A DNA stretch of 64,000 bases from Sphagnum magellanicum (GCA_021904315.1 CM038915.1:16740001-16804000), one strand, 5' to 3'. Shown: positions 20,861 through 33,616, counted from the stretch's first letter. A program made the numbers and translations. Notes: generated from the letters alone by a model not told the origin.

Positions 20861-21639
20861 GTGAGTAGTCTATCTTTTCAAACCCTAGATGAGTTTCTTT
20901 CTGTTGTAGCATGTCTAGTGGTATTATTACACTGCGATAGTGGAAGACCCATTCAGGCTATGTTCACCATGAATATTCTGTGCACAATGGGGAAGAGGCC
21001 ATGCATTTTTCTTTGATCTTTGTGTTAATAACTCTGTTGCTCAACACCCATCCAGATAAAGTAAACAGAGCATTCCCGCCAAATTCTGATTTTCTTTTGG
21101 TGGTAACTGCAACTTGCATGCGACGATTACTGCAGTATGTGTGTGCTGAGTTATTTAGGACTCTGTAGCAGTTTACAATCTTGTGGAAAGATTTGATATG
21201 TCATTAGAAGAGCGCTCCAATGTGTGACATTTATTAACAATTTTTCTGCCAAATTAGACCGTGGGTGCCTGAGGCAAAATGACTCCACCGAACACTCTGG
21301 GAAGGAGACAGAATCATTGGAATAGATCATGACAGTGCTGCATTGAAACTGTCTGTGTTGGAAGTTGATGAGCAATGAATGAAAGGAGTTGGATTTTTGG
21401 GTTTTCATGACTGTTAATGAAGCATAATGTGGTGATCTAATGTAGATTGGGAAGCTTGGAATAGATAGGTTAAAAGGACTCATATTGTTGAACTAGGAGA
21501 AAGTTTGAAGTGGAAAGCACCTTGCAAGCATGACTGGCATGCACGGGATGGATGTGTTACCCTTTGGAAGAGAATATCCACACTTTGCAACCATGACTAG
21601 CATCCAAGGGATAGATGAACATTGTTGAGAGTATGAAGA
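20861..21639. other. Intergenic, no gene recognised
   Basis: Follows the PPR relic. Short ORFs on both strands have no family signature. GCATGACTGGCATGCA and CCATGACTAGCATCCAAGG-like words recur near 21530 and 21590. Confidence 0.5.
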
Positions 21640-22080
21640 TGTGTAGGATTAGGTTGATGATTGGAGATGGCCACCGATGTTTGACAATATAATCAAGATA
21701 AGCTTTTCATTGCAAGGTTGCGACTAAGAGGGAATGCATGAGATTGGTTGAAAAGGCTAACTCCTATACCTATGGATTAGGATGCAATATTGAAAGCTAA
21801 GGATGGATGATTACTACGGGATGGAACTATTGATGAGATTGAATGCAATGCAACATGAACCTAAGCAACAAATACACGCTTATTATCATATATTGAAGAA
21901 AATGTTTTGTAGAAGCATGATTTCCAATGCAAAACCAAGAATGGGGTTGAATGGCCCACCTACAACAAGAATTATGATAACTTTGAGGTACATAGTTTTG
22001 ACATCATGGAAGAGATGTTTGTAGTGGAAATTGAAATCAAAAATGTATTTGGTGAACTAGGTAGTTGAAGCACCTTATGA
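21640..22080 (+). pseudogene. Possible retrotransposon gag relic
   Basis: Pieces in different frames read in the order expected of a Ty3-type gag: RLRLRGNA..DWL (about 21717), MELLMRLNAMQHEPKQQ (about 21823) followed by IHAYYHILKKMF, then VEIEIKNVFGELG (about 22025). The first resembles the LRGNA..W element of retrotransposon gag domains. No protease, RT or LTR was found nearby. Heavily broken; the assignment is tentative. Confidence 0.35.
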
Positions 22081-22229
22081 ACTTGTAAGTACATCTTGAA
22101 CCAACACATTGCATAGCATGTTTTGGATGAAGATTAGTAAAAAATTGCCCAACAAGTTGAATAAAACCGTTTTAGTTCAGCATTCTTGCTCAATATGTTG
22201 AGGCTACCAAAAGCCATAACATAGTCAAT

Positions 22230-22450
22230 CGTGAGACAATAAATACCCCCTAACAAGCTCTCTATCTAAACACACTTTCAAACTTGTCTTTTTGTGACAT
22301 GCATGGTTTGTGCCAACTTGCATTGCACGGTTTTTCATGTTCTACATGTTATGCAAAAAGAAAATTATTTATTTTGTTTTACATGTTTTATTTTCCTATG
22401 CCAAATTTGAACCCAACGCTTTCTCGAAATAAAAAATATCAAATGACTAA
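22230..22450. repeat. Dispersed repeat, copy 1
   Basis: Shares an ordered set of words with 25955-26120: AATACCCCCTAACAAGCTCT here against AATGCCCCTTAACAAGCTCT there. Then GGCTTGTC or AACTTGTC, a CATGGTT-TG-GC patch, TTTTCATGTT, TATGCCAAATTTGA or CATGTCAAATTTGA, and ACCCAA. It is about 70-75% similar by eye, of unknown class. Confidence 0.5.
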
Positions 22451-25038
22451 AAAATATCAATCATTTTTTGCATTGAACAATGCTTGTTAGGGGTGTTTAA
22501 TGGCATCCTAGTATAACACCTACTTTTATTAGTTAAAAATATTGATTGATCCACATGGATTATTATTATTAGGTTCTAACATTTTATCATCCAAGGTTTA
22601 GGTTTATGGGTGGGGTTTGGATGAGAAAAATATTGTTGCAAGGTCAAATTGTGAATATGGGTGGAGTTGCTTTAAGAGAAAGGGGGAAAAAAAAAAAGGC
22701 AAGTTCAATGATGGATGAAATGGAGACAAGTACACACATTCAAGGTTAAATTGTTGAATTTTTTTAACAAAGTGACAAAAACAAGGTTTGCTATGCAACT
22801 AGGTGTTTTTAGTAGCTTTGAGTCTATATGGTAGCCTAGGGTTAACTCCACATTGACAAAATAAATAAATAATTTTTTTCAAAAAATCAATTCATGCTTA
22901 AGTTTTTTTTGAAATTATTATTTTCCATCTTTTACAATAGTCTAGTATGATATTGTTATATGACAAGTGAAATTATTCAAATCATAGCTTGCAATAATTA
23001 CAACAATTTCCACGACCCCAACTTCATATTTTCACAAAAAAAATTGTTCCAATGTTTAAAGGATTATTTAATGTTGAAGCTAACCCTAAGGTAATGGTAG
23101 CATCTATATATAAGAATGAAGAACATGGAAATGCAAATATGTTCAAAAAATGGATGTTATTGTCATGTCTTTTGTTAAGAAAAACCATACATCTACTTGC
23201 CCTATTGAAGAAGTGTTAGGAATTTGGATGGAAACTTTGTTAAGGTGTTTATCAACAATCTTAATGTCTGCAATATATCGTGAAAATATCATATCGAGCA
23301 TTTTAAATGTGTGTTGGCAAGCCTAAGGAAAGTAAATCTCAAAACTCAACTCTAACAAATTGCCATTTTTTCAAAGGCATGAGATGAGCAAAGAAAAAAA
23401 GCTACCCAAAAGTTCCATGGATTGCCACAAAGAACAAGGCATTTTCAAAACTTAATAGAACTTATACAAATTTTCTTAAAAAGGGACTTAATAAAATAAT
23501 AGTCAAATTCTTTGCACTATGGAAAAAGGATTCAACTTTTGCTCAAATGACAACATGCATTTGATGTTTTGAAAAGTTTTTGGTCTAAGCTCTAGTGCTT
23601 GTAAGGCCTCATTTCCAAAAACAATTCACATTTAGTGCCAATTGGTCCACAAGAGGATGATATGTTCATGAAATCTATTGCATGGATGAAATTAGATGTG
23701 AATGATAATGAATTTCATGAATGAAGTTGACAACATGGATGAATTTAAAGTCATGGATGTATGTCCATGTGAGACTACGTGTTGACCCCTATTCCCTCTA
23801 TAAATCTATGTTGACATACCTATGTGCTTCCAAGGATTACATAGTCCTTTCACCCCAAAGTCGAATTCTCGTATTATGGAAGTTTTTAGTGATTTTTTTT
23901 GCAATTTTTTATTAAATATATTGGGTTGTGGCCTGTATGGTAAAATATGTCGATGTTGAAAAATACTCATTTTTTAATTGTGCATGTTCTCTTGTTGCAT
24001 CTAAACAATGATCAAAATTCCAAAGCATATAGAAGTTTGTTCACTATTTTATACTTGATTCTTGTCTATTGTAAAGCTAAATCTTGTTTCATGCATTAAT
24101 TACATTATTATACCCCCATTGACATGCATGGACACTTGAATCCATACATATTGAAAATTCAAAATTACATGTTTTTTTCAATAGTGAATGTTATGTTTAA
24201 GGTGATGTGTAATTTAGTTATCACCCAAATCTTTTGACCTTCAACAAGGTTGTACTTCAGGAAATTAAAGTGCCTTTTGCAAAATGGACATAATTTTTGA
24301 TGTAGTGGTTGTAATTTTTTAAATAAAAAATCAGAATTAAAAAAAAACCTAGTATTTTATTAAATGAATTTTCAATTTGAATTCCGCAATGTCCATTTTG
24401 ATTATTTAGCACAACTTATAGAATGGTCCAAAAAACACAAATGTGTGAAGTTTCATAATTGCTTTTTCTAATGTTACCCAAAACCCTATCTCTAATCCCT
24501 AGGGAATAAAATTTATAATAAACAATTTCTTTTTTTAAAAAAACTCATCTTTCTAAATGGAATGAGGGTTGAATTTTTTTTTTAATTTAAAAAATCAATT
24601 CAATCAAATTATATACATGGTGACAAGTTTACCCCGCTTTTCTTTTCAAGAAATTTGGCACTCTAGTCTGTGGCAATGGAAAATTTGAGACTAACCCAAT
24701 TGCAACACCCATGAAAACCATAGGCAATCTAAATTAGTTTTACTTATTTATATTATTTCTTTAAAAAATGTTGACAATGGAAAATCCTTTGATAACATGT
24801 GTCAAACTATCTATATAACCTCGTATATTTATTTTTTTTAATTATTTTTCATATTGACCTTGAAACAACACAATTGAAAAAACTCCAAAGAATTCACAAA
24901 CATAGAAGTGTGTGTGTGTGTTTTTCTTTTTTCTTTTTTTTGTTTTTTGGGTGCACATATTTTAGTAGGCAAGGAAATTATTGTGTTTAGATTCATTATA
25001 GAGTATAGTAGTAGCTTAAGGGATTTTAATAGGCCCCT
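22451..25038. other. AT-rich intergenic DNA, no gene recognised
   Basis: Many stop codons on both strands. Some stretches (for example 23.1-23.3 kb and 23.7-23.9 kb) look like worn coding relics with codon-like periodicity, but I could not match them to any family. Homopolymer A/T runs are frequent and a short TG run lies at about 24909-24921. Confidence 0.5.
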
Positions 25039-25660
25039 AGGTAATAATAATAGGTCTATTTTTATAAATATGAGGATTTTTGAAAGATGATATTTTGGCT
25101 AAGTTGTGTTGAAACTTGAGATTCAGTTATAATAGAGTTATAATAATATCTTGAAGGATTTTGGGTTTCTTTTAGAGGAATTTTTTTTTTTTTGGAAGAT
25201 TATATTTTTGCATGGTGAAATATTTGAGTTTTCAATAACTCTTCTTCATTTGCCTTAAGATACTTTTTAAATGTAAAATGGCAAGGCCACAAAGTGTAGT
25301 TGACACACTTCCTTGTTTTCTTCCATGGATTCCACCTTGATTTTGGAATGGTGTGGAAATAGGTTGGGTGTTCTTTAGGAAGGGGCCATTATAGGTAATA
25401 ATAATAATAGGTCTATTTTTTTTAATATGAGGATTTTTGAAACATGATATTTTTGGCTTGTGTTGAAACTTGAGATTAGTTATAATAGAGTTATAATAAT
25501 ATCTTGAAGGATTTTGGGTTTCTATTAGAGGATTTTTTTTTTGGGAAGATTATATTTTTGTATGGTGAAATATTTGAGTTTTCCATAATTCTTCTTTTGC
25601 CTTAAGATGCTTTTTAATGTAAATGACAAGGCCACAATGTGACACACCCCTTGTTTCACA
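25039..25660. repeat. Two-copy direct repeat, offset about 355 bp
   Basis: Copy 1 (about 25039-25316) and copy 2 (about 25394-25660) share AATAATAATAGGTCTATTTT, GAGGATTTTTGAAA, TAATATCTTGAAGGATTTTG, a poly-T tract, GGTGAAATATTTGAGTTTTC and CTTTTTAA..GTAAA..GGCAAGGCCACAA. Identity is high apart from small indels. A unique segment of about 80 bp separates the copies. Non-coding. Confidence 0.8.
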
Positions 25661-25870
25661 TACATTATACCAAGCTATCACTAGGCTATGTGGACAAGTT
25701 CTATTTTAGGAGTTTGGCAAAGTGGGATTTTTTTTTTAAAAAGGTGATTAACCAATCAAAGAAGTCCATCAACCAAAAAAATAAAAAATTTTGATTTTCC
25801 CCCTCCCAACTAATTAATACTAAAAAATGTTAACTAACATAACAATAAGCTTCCCAATTGTTTGTCTTCA

Positions 25871-25990
25871 CCATTGACCTAGGGCAAAAATGGGTGAAAT
25901 GCTAAATACCCCTTAAGAAGCTCTACACTTGTCATTAGCCTATAGCAAAAATAGGCGAGATGCTAAATGCCCCTTAACAAGCTCTATCCA
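25871..25990. repeat. Short tandem duplication of about 62 bp
   Basis: Two adjacent copies contain CCTAGGGCAAAAATGGGTGA and CCTATAGCAAAAATAGGCGA, followed by TGCTAAATACCCCTTAAGAA and TGCTAAATGCCCCTTAACAA. The second copy leads into dispersed-repeat copy 2. Confidence 0.7.
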
Positions 25991-26120
25991 ACTCACTATT
26001 TGGCTTGTCTTTTAGCACCCTACATGGTTATGCATGCACAATTTTCATGTTTTGCTATCCCATGTCAAATTTGACCCAAACCCCTCTCTCTTTAGAGAAC
26101 AAGTACCAACTAACAAGATA
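25955..26120. repeat. Dispersed repeat, copy 2
   Basis: Related to the copy at 22230-22450 in the same orientation. It shares TTAACAAGCTCT, CTTGTCTTTTAGC, TACATGGTTATGCATGCAC, TTTTCATGTTTTGC, ATGTCAAATTTGACCCAAAC and a CTCTCTTTAGAGAA end. Confidence 0.5.
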
Positions 26121-28490
26121 AATTGCAACACTAAAAAGGAGCAATTTTTTTAAAAATTCACATATGCACAAGATCAAAATATTCAAACCTTGCAATAAAA
26201 AAACCAAGTGATTGAACACTATTGACCACTAAGTGCATGGGATAATGTTCACTAGAAGGTGTTTAGTGTCTTCCCAAAAATGATGGGCAAGGTGAACCAA
26301 CAACCACACTTGTTGTACCTTCACTTTTTTGAGGGAGGTCTTTTAAAGGCCATATTAAGCTCAAAAAAATGTTAGAACTGGACTCAAAAACCTTGATTTA
26401 ATCTAAACATAATTTTCTTTAAAAAAATTAAATGAATTTTGAGGTTTTTATCATGGTGTTAACCTGGGTGTGTCATTTACCCAAGTCAAAAATGGTTTCT
26501 TGTGGGAATAAATTTTGTTTATTTTCCGGCCCTTTTCCCCCTTAAGTAAGTACATTTTATATGATTAGGCTTCTTTCTTTTTTCATTCATATTCCACACT
26601 ACCATTTACACATGACATGTGTGATGCCTTCCAAGGTTGTGCACATATATGATTTAGAACTTACATTCATGTAAAGTGAAAACAACATAATGAAATTTAT
26701 TTTAAGTGCAAGTGTATAAGGCTCACTTGCATTCATCTTAAGTGTAAGTCTATAATACAAGATGTGTGTAAAGTCATGTATGTCCATATTATGCCATGTA
26801 AAATAATGTAAAAATGTGTAACTTCTATTGTGGGAACGGGAATCCCAAAGTATTATAAGTTTTTTGGTCATGGGGTAATCAAAAGGACCCATTACAAAAT
26901 TTTAAATTTTAATTGCACCACAATTGATTAAACTAATTAATATGAATAGCTACCCAAGCTCTTGTATCACTAAAGGTATATGATCATGTATACATTTACA
27001 GGCCCCAAAACATAACATGATCCACCCTCATTACATTTACACAATTTTATACAATAGGTATATGTCTATATGTTTATTTACACCTTCATGCAACACTAAT
27101 GCATGCAATGTAATGATCAATATAAATCACTCCAAATGCAATGTTGCATACGATATGTCGCATTTATTAGATTTAAGTCATTCTTCTAATCTTACTTAGG
27201 GATTTGAGGTGCTTAAGCATGTAAGTGTGTAAGTTTTCCTAGATCATTTTTATGTATGAAAAAGCAAATTGAAACATTATAAAAAGTAAAAATGATGGGG
27301 TATTAAATTAGAAGCAAGCACATAGGGAAAATATAATAATTGGTTTCAACAAAATTTGTGGCCACCAATCATGGCAATAATCAAACAATACCATGGTAAT
27401 AGACATGACACTTGGCATTTTCTCCAAATTGCTTACAAATTAAAGCCAAATGTTTAGATGTTTATGAAATAGTGGGCAAATATATATTTATAACTAGTTT
27501 ACAAATATTGGATAACTACAAAATTACATTAATGTCATTGAAATGGATAGGTGACAAATTAATGTGGACGATGAATGAACATTCAAATCTATTGGTGAAT
27601 TAATTGTATAAGTATTTTGCAACCAATTGGCATGACTTTACAATGCCCAAACACACATTCAAAATGGCATTCAATTGTTGAATCATAAACATCATCAATT
27701 TGCAAATTGACATGGGTGAAAATCCTATTGTGGATTTGAAAATGAATAATTTGAAACTCATAATATGTGGGCAGAAACATGGAAAAAAGTGAAAGCAATG
27801 AAACCTAAAATAAATAAAAAAGACGAGAAAACAAGATGTATAAGGGTTTGGGAAAATAATTAATTCCAACTTCAACCATGGAGAATTTTTTTACAACTTC
27901 ATTAACTTATTAAATGCCTAACTTTCTTATTTACTTACATAATTAATGATGTGAAATAAACAAGTGAATAAAAAACTTGACAAATTTTGTCTAACTTTGG
28001 AAAGTGTAGACCATTGATAAGGACTTGGATTATCATTGAAGAAGTGAAGGGTTCAATTCTTAATATTTGTAACTTATGTACATGCTTAAAGGGTTAAGAT
28101 AGGTAGGGTAGGTTAGGAAAGTTAAATTATGTTAAGATTAAGTTTAATTAGCAAGGTTAGGTAAATTAAGCTAGGTTAAGTAGGCTAGGCTACCACGTAC
28201 CTACCTATTTACACAAAAATATTAAATTTAGTAATAACCTTAAAAAATAAGGTAAAAATTTGACTAATCAAATGATTCACTATCCACCAATCAAAATGAC
28301 TAGTCAAATAGTTCAACATTTTGTTAGTAAAAAAAACCACCCAATCACGTTGGACAAGTCCAAATAGATAAGATGGTCTTTTTAACACTTCTCCAAATGG
28401 GGTTTTTTATTATTGGAGAATACTAGATTCTCCAATAAAAAAACGATGAATTGTAGTAGGGAAACCTTTGTTTGGCTCCAAGTCCATAAT
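26121..28490. other. AT-rich intergenic DNA, no gene recognised
   Basis: No supported gene. At 28.08-28.21 kb there is a run of TAGGTAGGGTAGGTTAGG and GGTTAAGTAGGCTAGGCTA words, related to the GGTA-type words elsewhere. Short open frames at 27.4-27.9 kb match nothing I know. Confidence 0.5.
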
Positions 28491-30240
28491 GGCAAAAGCA
28501 ACCATTAGTGCCCTTTGATGGAACCTATGAGCATATTGCAAGATGTTGATGCATCATTCAAGTGTGTAGGAGGTGTTTTTTCCTCGAGCACTATACATGG
28601 TGTAAAAGAAAAACACATATATTTACTTGTGATCCTACTTGTCCAAAACTCAAGAAACTTGGGAAAGCAAAATGGGAGTTGAACCAAATATTTCAAAACA
28701 TATGGGCTACAAAATGATCTTGGGGCGAGGTGGTGATGGGCCCTACTAGCAAGATGTTTATGGTTAGGTGTAAAGTATGCACTTTTGTGAAGAAAAGAAA
28801 TAAGTTGTTTGTCCCCAAATTTGATGGCTTACAAACGCATGTTGGGTGGCACAAAAGCGTTGTTGGAAGGTTGAATGTCAAAGTAACATGAGTGCAAGTG
28901 ACAAGCATGCAAAAAACAAATGGCAATTTGCAACAATGCATTCAAGATGTTATATAATTCACTAAGTAAATGTTGGATTGCAAATTGAAAATAAGTGGAA
29001 GTTTTTTGCAATTAGTGACAATTTTCCATCTATTGTAACAAGGATGCCCAATTACAAATTATGAGAGCATGCAATAGCTATTTTCTTTTGCCATAGTGTC
29101 AAACAAACCTTATCACCATTGGAGTGATCGAGTACTTGGATCATGGCTAAATATAAGCATCAAGTTGTGCTTACAAACACATGGTTGGTAGTTTCAAAAA
29201 TAGGGTTTATTCCCCTTCTATTGATGAGGTGACCACATTGGATTGCCAATCTTGGCTTGTTGTTTATGTTTATATTGTTGATGGTTGGAAATGCATATCA
29301 ATTTTATTGACGTTGGAGCAAGTGGTGAATGGCGGTATAACAAAACATATTATGGGCAAACATGCTTCAATTTGGAGGCTTTTCAAATTTTGATTTTGGT
29401 AGTTTAAATTTTTTCAAAAATATTTTTGGTGCCTAAGATCAGGGCATTATTTCAATTTGTATCCACATTTTATTCTTTATCCCCAAGATAACATTGGAGA
29501 GATGTAAGCTTGAGGAGTTTTTGGAACAAAAGGATTTTAAAATCCTATGCAACATGAAAACATGTTCGATTTCAATGCTTTCATTGTCAAAATGGATCTT
29601 GACATAATACAAGTCACTTGTGATTCAAATGTTTGATGAACAAGTAGCCCATGACACAAGCAAATATAGAATTACTATGTGATGTTGATGTTTTCTTGGG
29701 TTTAACCTACATTATCCCCATGTTGGAAATTGTCCATTGCTTGTCAAAAATTGTTCAAAGTTTGGACATTTTCATTTGTGATTTTGTTGCTACCATGAAA
29801 GAGTGTAGAGGAAAGTTATATTAGATGTATTGTGATCAACACCATGTATGAGCAATTTTTAGACAATGTCGAACATTCTAATGATGCTTTACTTGGTTTA
29901 TTGAACAAAACACAAGGCTTGAATATTGCAACTTTTCATTTCTATGAATGTATCTATATGTAAAACTTATATGTAGAACCAAAAAAATGCAGAATCATAG
30001 GTGCTTTGTGTTGGGTTTCTAAGATCAATTGCCTCATGGTAGTGCATGGTAATGCAAGATGTGAAAAGGCAATGCACAAATGTTATTCATGGCTTAATTG
30101 AAAAGTTTCAATGGCAATTTCCTTCACAAGGTTTGATCACTTTGCACAATGGACAATGAGTTATTAGGGAGGCCAAGCCAATGTTTCTTGGTTTAACAAC
30201 ACAAAGAAGAAAAAAAAGTCTTTCATGTAAAGGCAACTTT
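28491..30240 (+). pseudogene. Decayed hAT-like transposase gene with zinc finger
   Basis: Three frames carry consecutive pieces of one protein. At about 28660-28880: WELNQIFQNIWATK, then a zinc-finger-like RCKVCTFVKKRNKLFVPKFD with GLQTHVGWHK (C-x2-C ... H-x3-H). At about 29181-29330: SIDEVTTLDCQSWLVVYVYI and ILLTLEQVVNGG. At about 29660-29820: IELLCDVDVFLGLTYIIPML, EIVHCLSKIVQSLDIFICDF and VATMKECRGKLY. This order, a zinc finger followed by a DEVT..QSW block, matches hAT-like (DUF4371-type) transposases as I remember them. Stops (for example TGA for a Trp codon near 28714) and frameshifts make it non-functional. No terminal inverted repeats were identified. Confidence 0.6.
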
Positions 30241-31200
30241 AACATATATATTTGCCAAATAATTAATAAAAAATTTGAGGATTCCATGTTGAAAATAAAA
30301 TGTCCTTAAATATTTCAAAATATTTTAAATTTTTCTTCACAAAATTTATTTATTTGACAAAAAATATTTTGTGATAATTTTAATTTTTTATAAATAATAT
30401 AATTAGTATCAAAATTGCTGAGGTATTAAAATGATGTATTTGTAGTTAGAGAGAAAGAGAAAGTGAGTGGCAATTGAAAAGCCAAGGACCTGAAAAAATA
30501 AAAAATGAAAGATAGAATTCTAAGGAGTACATAGTACCTACCTACTTACCCCTCTCTTTCCTCTCTACCTAGGTATTCCTTCCTTCCTCCTTGGGCCAAA
30601 TTTGTGCCACAATAATGGGGGTATTAGTCCAAGTTGGCTTACTTATTTTGTTTTAGGTTTTGGTTTGTGGGGGGGGGGGGGAGGGGGGGTTGGGTTGACA
30701 ACTTAGGGAAGCATGAGAAAGCATGTTTTAATTTTAATTTTGAGGAGGGAAAGAAACATAATGTTATGCTTCTATGATGGGGTTTAGGGTTTAGGGTAAA
30801 TTGAATTCTATAATGGGTTTATGATTCAATTTTGTACATAACCCTAATTAGGTAAGAGAGCCTTCTTTAGTTCCCATTAACAAATTTCTCAAGTTCCATT
30901 AACAAATGGAACTCTTTTGTCAGATGCTTGGAGCGCCAAGATTTTAATTTAAGATACAAAAAGGTGGGTAGGTAGGTAGGTAGGTAGATACCTATAGGCT
31001 AGGCTAGGTTGGTGCAAGAGTTGGCGGGGGAGTGAGGGGAGGAATTTTTAAACTTTGGAAATGGGCTTTAATCCTTTTGTTGTTGCCATGTCTATAATCA
31101 CAAATTTCTTTTGATTGTTGATGTTGTTGTTGTTGTTGGTGTTCTTTTTCAAAGCAAAAAGCATGATAAATATATAAACCTATATATTTAGGGTTGTGCA
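30241..31200. other. Intergenic; G-run and GGTA microsatellite
   Basis: A near-pure G tract lies at 30668-30690 (G13 A G7), followed by TTGGGTTGAC. GGGGTTTAGGGTTTAGGG, a short telomere-like motif, is at 30780. A GGTA microsatellite lies at about 30964-30990. No coding sequence; this may be the upstream region of the AT-hook gene. Confidence 0.6.
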
Positions 31201-33616
31201 TTCTCCTTTTTCTTTTTTCCCCCTTCTGCAGATTGAAGAAGAACTTGGGACGATGCAAAAAACCAAGACAAAACAAACCCATATTGTGTTTTGTTAGGTA
31301 AGCTCTTGTTGTTGTTGTTGTTGTTGTTGTTGGTGGGTTTTATTTTTCACCTTGTAAGTAAGTAACTAGGAATTGGAAGGAGTTTTGCATTGCAAAAACT
31401 CTTTTTCTTTTAAATTGCAAAACAGCACAGGACATATAAACCAGAGAACCCATTTTGGGAGCACAATTGCTTTTTGTTGTTGTAAGTAGTTCTGTTTTGT
31501 TGGCTTCAACAACAACTGGTTTTCATTTCAGGCTTTTCTTTTTAGCAAATTTCTTGCATTACAAAAGTTTTGTGTGTTTTTTTTTTTGGGGGGGTTGTTG
31601 GAGTTTTCATCATTTTGGTTTTGGTTTTGGTTTTCTTGACCAAATGATGCAAGGTCTTTCATTTGAGGAATTTCTGGTTTTGGGTTTTCCATGAAGTGGT
31701 GGCTTTGAAAAGCCCTGATAACAAGTTCACTGTATTGTTGGATTGTTGTAGTCTTCATCATTTTGCTTTGGGTTTGCTTGGCCAAATGGCGCAAGCTTTT
31801 TCATGCAAGCAGTTTCTGGTTTTGGGTTTTCCGTGAAGTGATTGCTCTGTAAAGCTCTGATAATAAGCTCAGTGCTTTGTTGAGTTGCTGGAGTTTTCAT
31901 CGTTTGCTTTGGGGTTTCTTGGCCAAAGGATGCAAGCTTTTTCATGCAATCAATTTCTGCTGTTGGGGTTTTTCTCGAAGTGATTTCTCTGAAATGCTCT
32001 GATGATGCTCAGGTTTTGGCTTTTCCGTGAAATGATAGCTCTGTAAAGCTCTGATGCTCAGGTTTGGGTTTTGTGTGAAATGATTGTTCTGTTAAAAGCT
32101 CTGCTGATGCTCAGGGTTTGTTTTTCCCTGGGTTTTCGTTTGAAGTGATTGCTGTGTAAAGCTCTGGTTCTTTGAAACCCGTTTGCATGCAGAAGGAAGG
32201 TTTTGTGTTTCTGTTGTTGTTGGGTTAAGTCTTGTGAGTGCATTTCCACAGTTTAGACTTATGTTTTTCGTGTGCATGTGATTCCTGTGAGAGTGCTGGT
32301 CAAGGAGGTTTGTAGTTTTCCGCAGGATGGAGGTGACATTATTGTGTTTGCAACTCCTCTATCCTTCCCACAGGCGGCTGCTGTCGACTGTGTCCATGTG
32401 GACAGTCTTCGGACAATGCTATTCGGAGCTGGCGTGCTCTTCGCTGGAGTCTGTTTACGTTCATTGCTCCTCACCCTTGCATGAAGCAAAAACTATGTCG
32501 TTGAAGAACTCCTATTGTCGTAAGCTTTGGCTTATATGCTTGCACTTGAATAGCAAGCATGAAGGGCTTCTCGAGTTCTTCCTTTGCTCATGCTCTTGTG
32601 CACCTCTTCAATGCCATTCCTGAATATCTGTTTTCTACAGTTGATGAAGCTCAGAAGCCTCGCAATGGGTTTGCAGAAATCCCATTTGCATGCATAGCCT
32701 TCAGGTCGGTGGAGCCCTCATGTGCTTGTCAATGTTGCAGTCATGGGTCTTGAATACGTCTACTGCTGCTTTTCCATCTGCAGAGTTTCTTCCTGAATTG
32801 CTGCAGCTGCTTTGTGGAATGAGCTTTGGATAGGCAAAGGGAGTTGGGTTGCATTTATTTTCCTGTTCAGCTTGTTGGTTGCATCTGTGTTTTGCTTGTT
32901 AGCAGGACTGTGCTTTTTCATGCTTTTTGCACAAATGTGAAGATATTGTAGATTGCCTCTTCAGACTTCATCCTTTGCCTGTCTACATTTGGTGCTAAGT
33001 GCTGCTACAGGAGGTACCTCTAGAGATGATTTTTATTCTCTGGAATGGATTGAAGTCTTGAGTTTCTTTGTTAAAATCTCTGTTATCAGTCATCTGGTTT
33101 CTAATGTGGAATGGTAAATCTCACATTGTTTATGATCTCATGATGCTTGCAGATGGGATCTTGAAATGAGCAGATGAGGATATGGGTTTGAGCATCTTGT
33201 TAATGGAGAACAGGGTAATGGTTTGGTAAGAATCATCATACTCTGTACTTGCTTTCTACTTTTTGTTGAGGTTGATTTCAGTCTAACTTTTGTTGGTATC
33301 AAGTTTTGCACATATTTATATATGGTTCGCTGATTGTGCAATGACAATGCACCAGACATTTAGTGCTTTCTGTTTCTACATATGCTATCAGGTTACATAC
33401 CTTCTTTTGTGGCTTGTTTCTCAATAGTAGTCTGTTTTGCCTTTAATCTGACAATGTTTGAATTGGTTTTGATTTTGACAGGAAGTTCCTGATGTTGAGC
33501 AGTTGCAGAAGGTACTGAACCTAGTTCCAACAGGGCGAATCTGTTCTTGTAACTATGGTGCAAAGCTGATTCAGGTTGTGTTCCTAAAACAACTACTATT
33601 GAGATCATGATATGAG
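31201..33616 (+). promoter_or_regulatory. Promoter/5' leader region of the AT-hook gene
   Basis: It has transcript-like composition, with probable non-coding leader exons: a donor TTAG|GTAAGCTC at 31297 and an acceptor TTTTGACAG|GAAG ending at 33481. Microsatellites of TTG occur at 31111-31138 and 31305-31332. Short plus-strand ORFs start with ATG (for example 32327, 98 codons) but show no family signature and would be upstream ORFs at most. The exact transcription start and number of leader exons cannot be fixed from sequence alone. Confidence 0.4.
31600..32170. repeat. Tandem repeats in the AT-hook gene leader region
   Basis: Three units of about 140-149 bp start near 31600, 31749 and 31889. 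Each has GAGTTTTCATCATTTTG-like sequence, CTTGGCCAAATG, GCAAGCTTTTTCATGCAA, TTTCTGGTTTTGGGTTTTCC, GTGAAGTGATTGCTCTG and AAAGCTCTGATAA. They are followed by three shorter units of about 50-60 bp repeating GCTCAGGTTTTGG..TTCCGTGAAATGAT..GTAAAGCTCTG. The array sits between the proposed first leader exon and the coding exon. Confidence 0.8.

Noticed and set aside
32272..32753. Plus-strand ORFs of 64-98 codons upstream of the AT-hook gene
   Set aside because: One begins at GTG rather than ATG. None shows a domain, and they lie in the presumed leader/intron region, so they are upstream ORFs at most.
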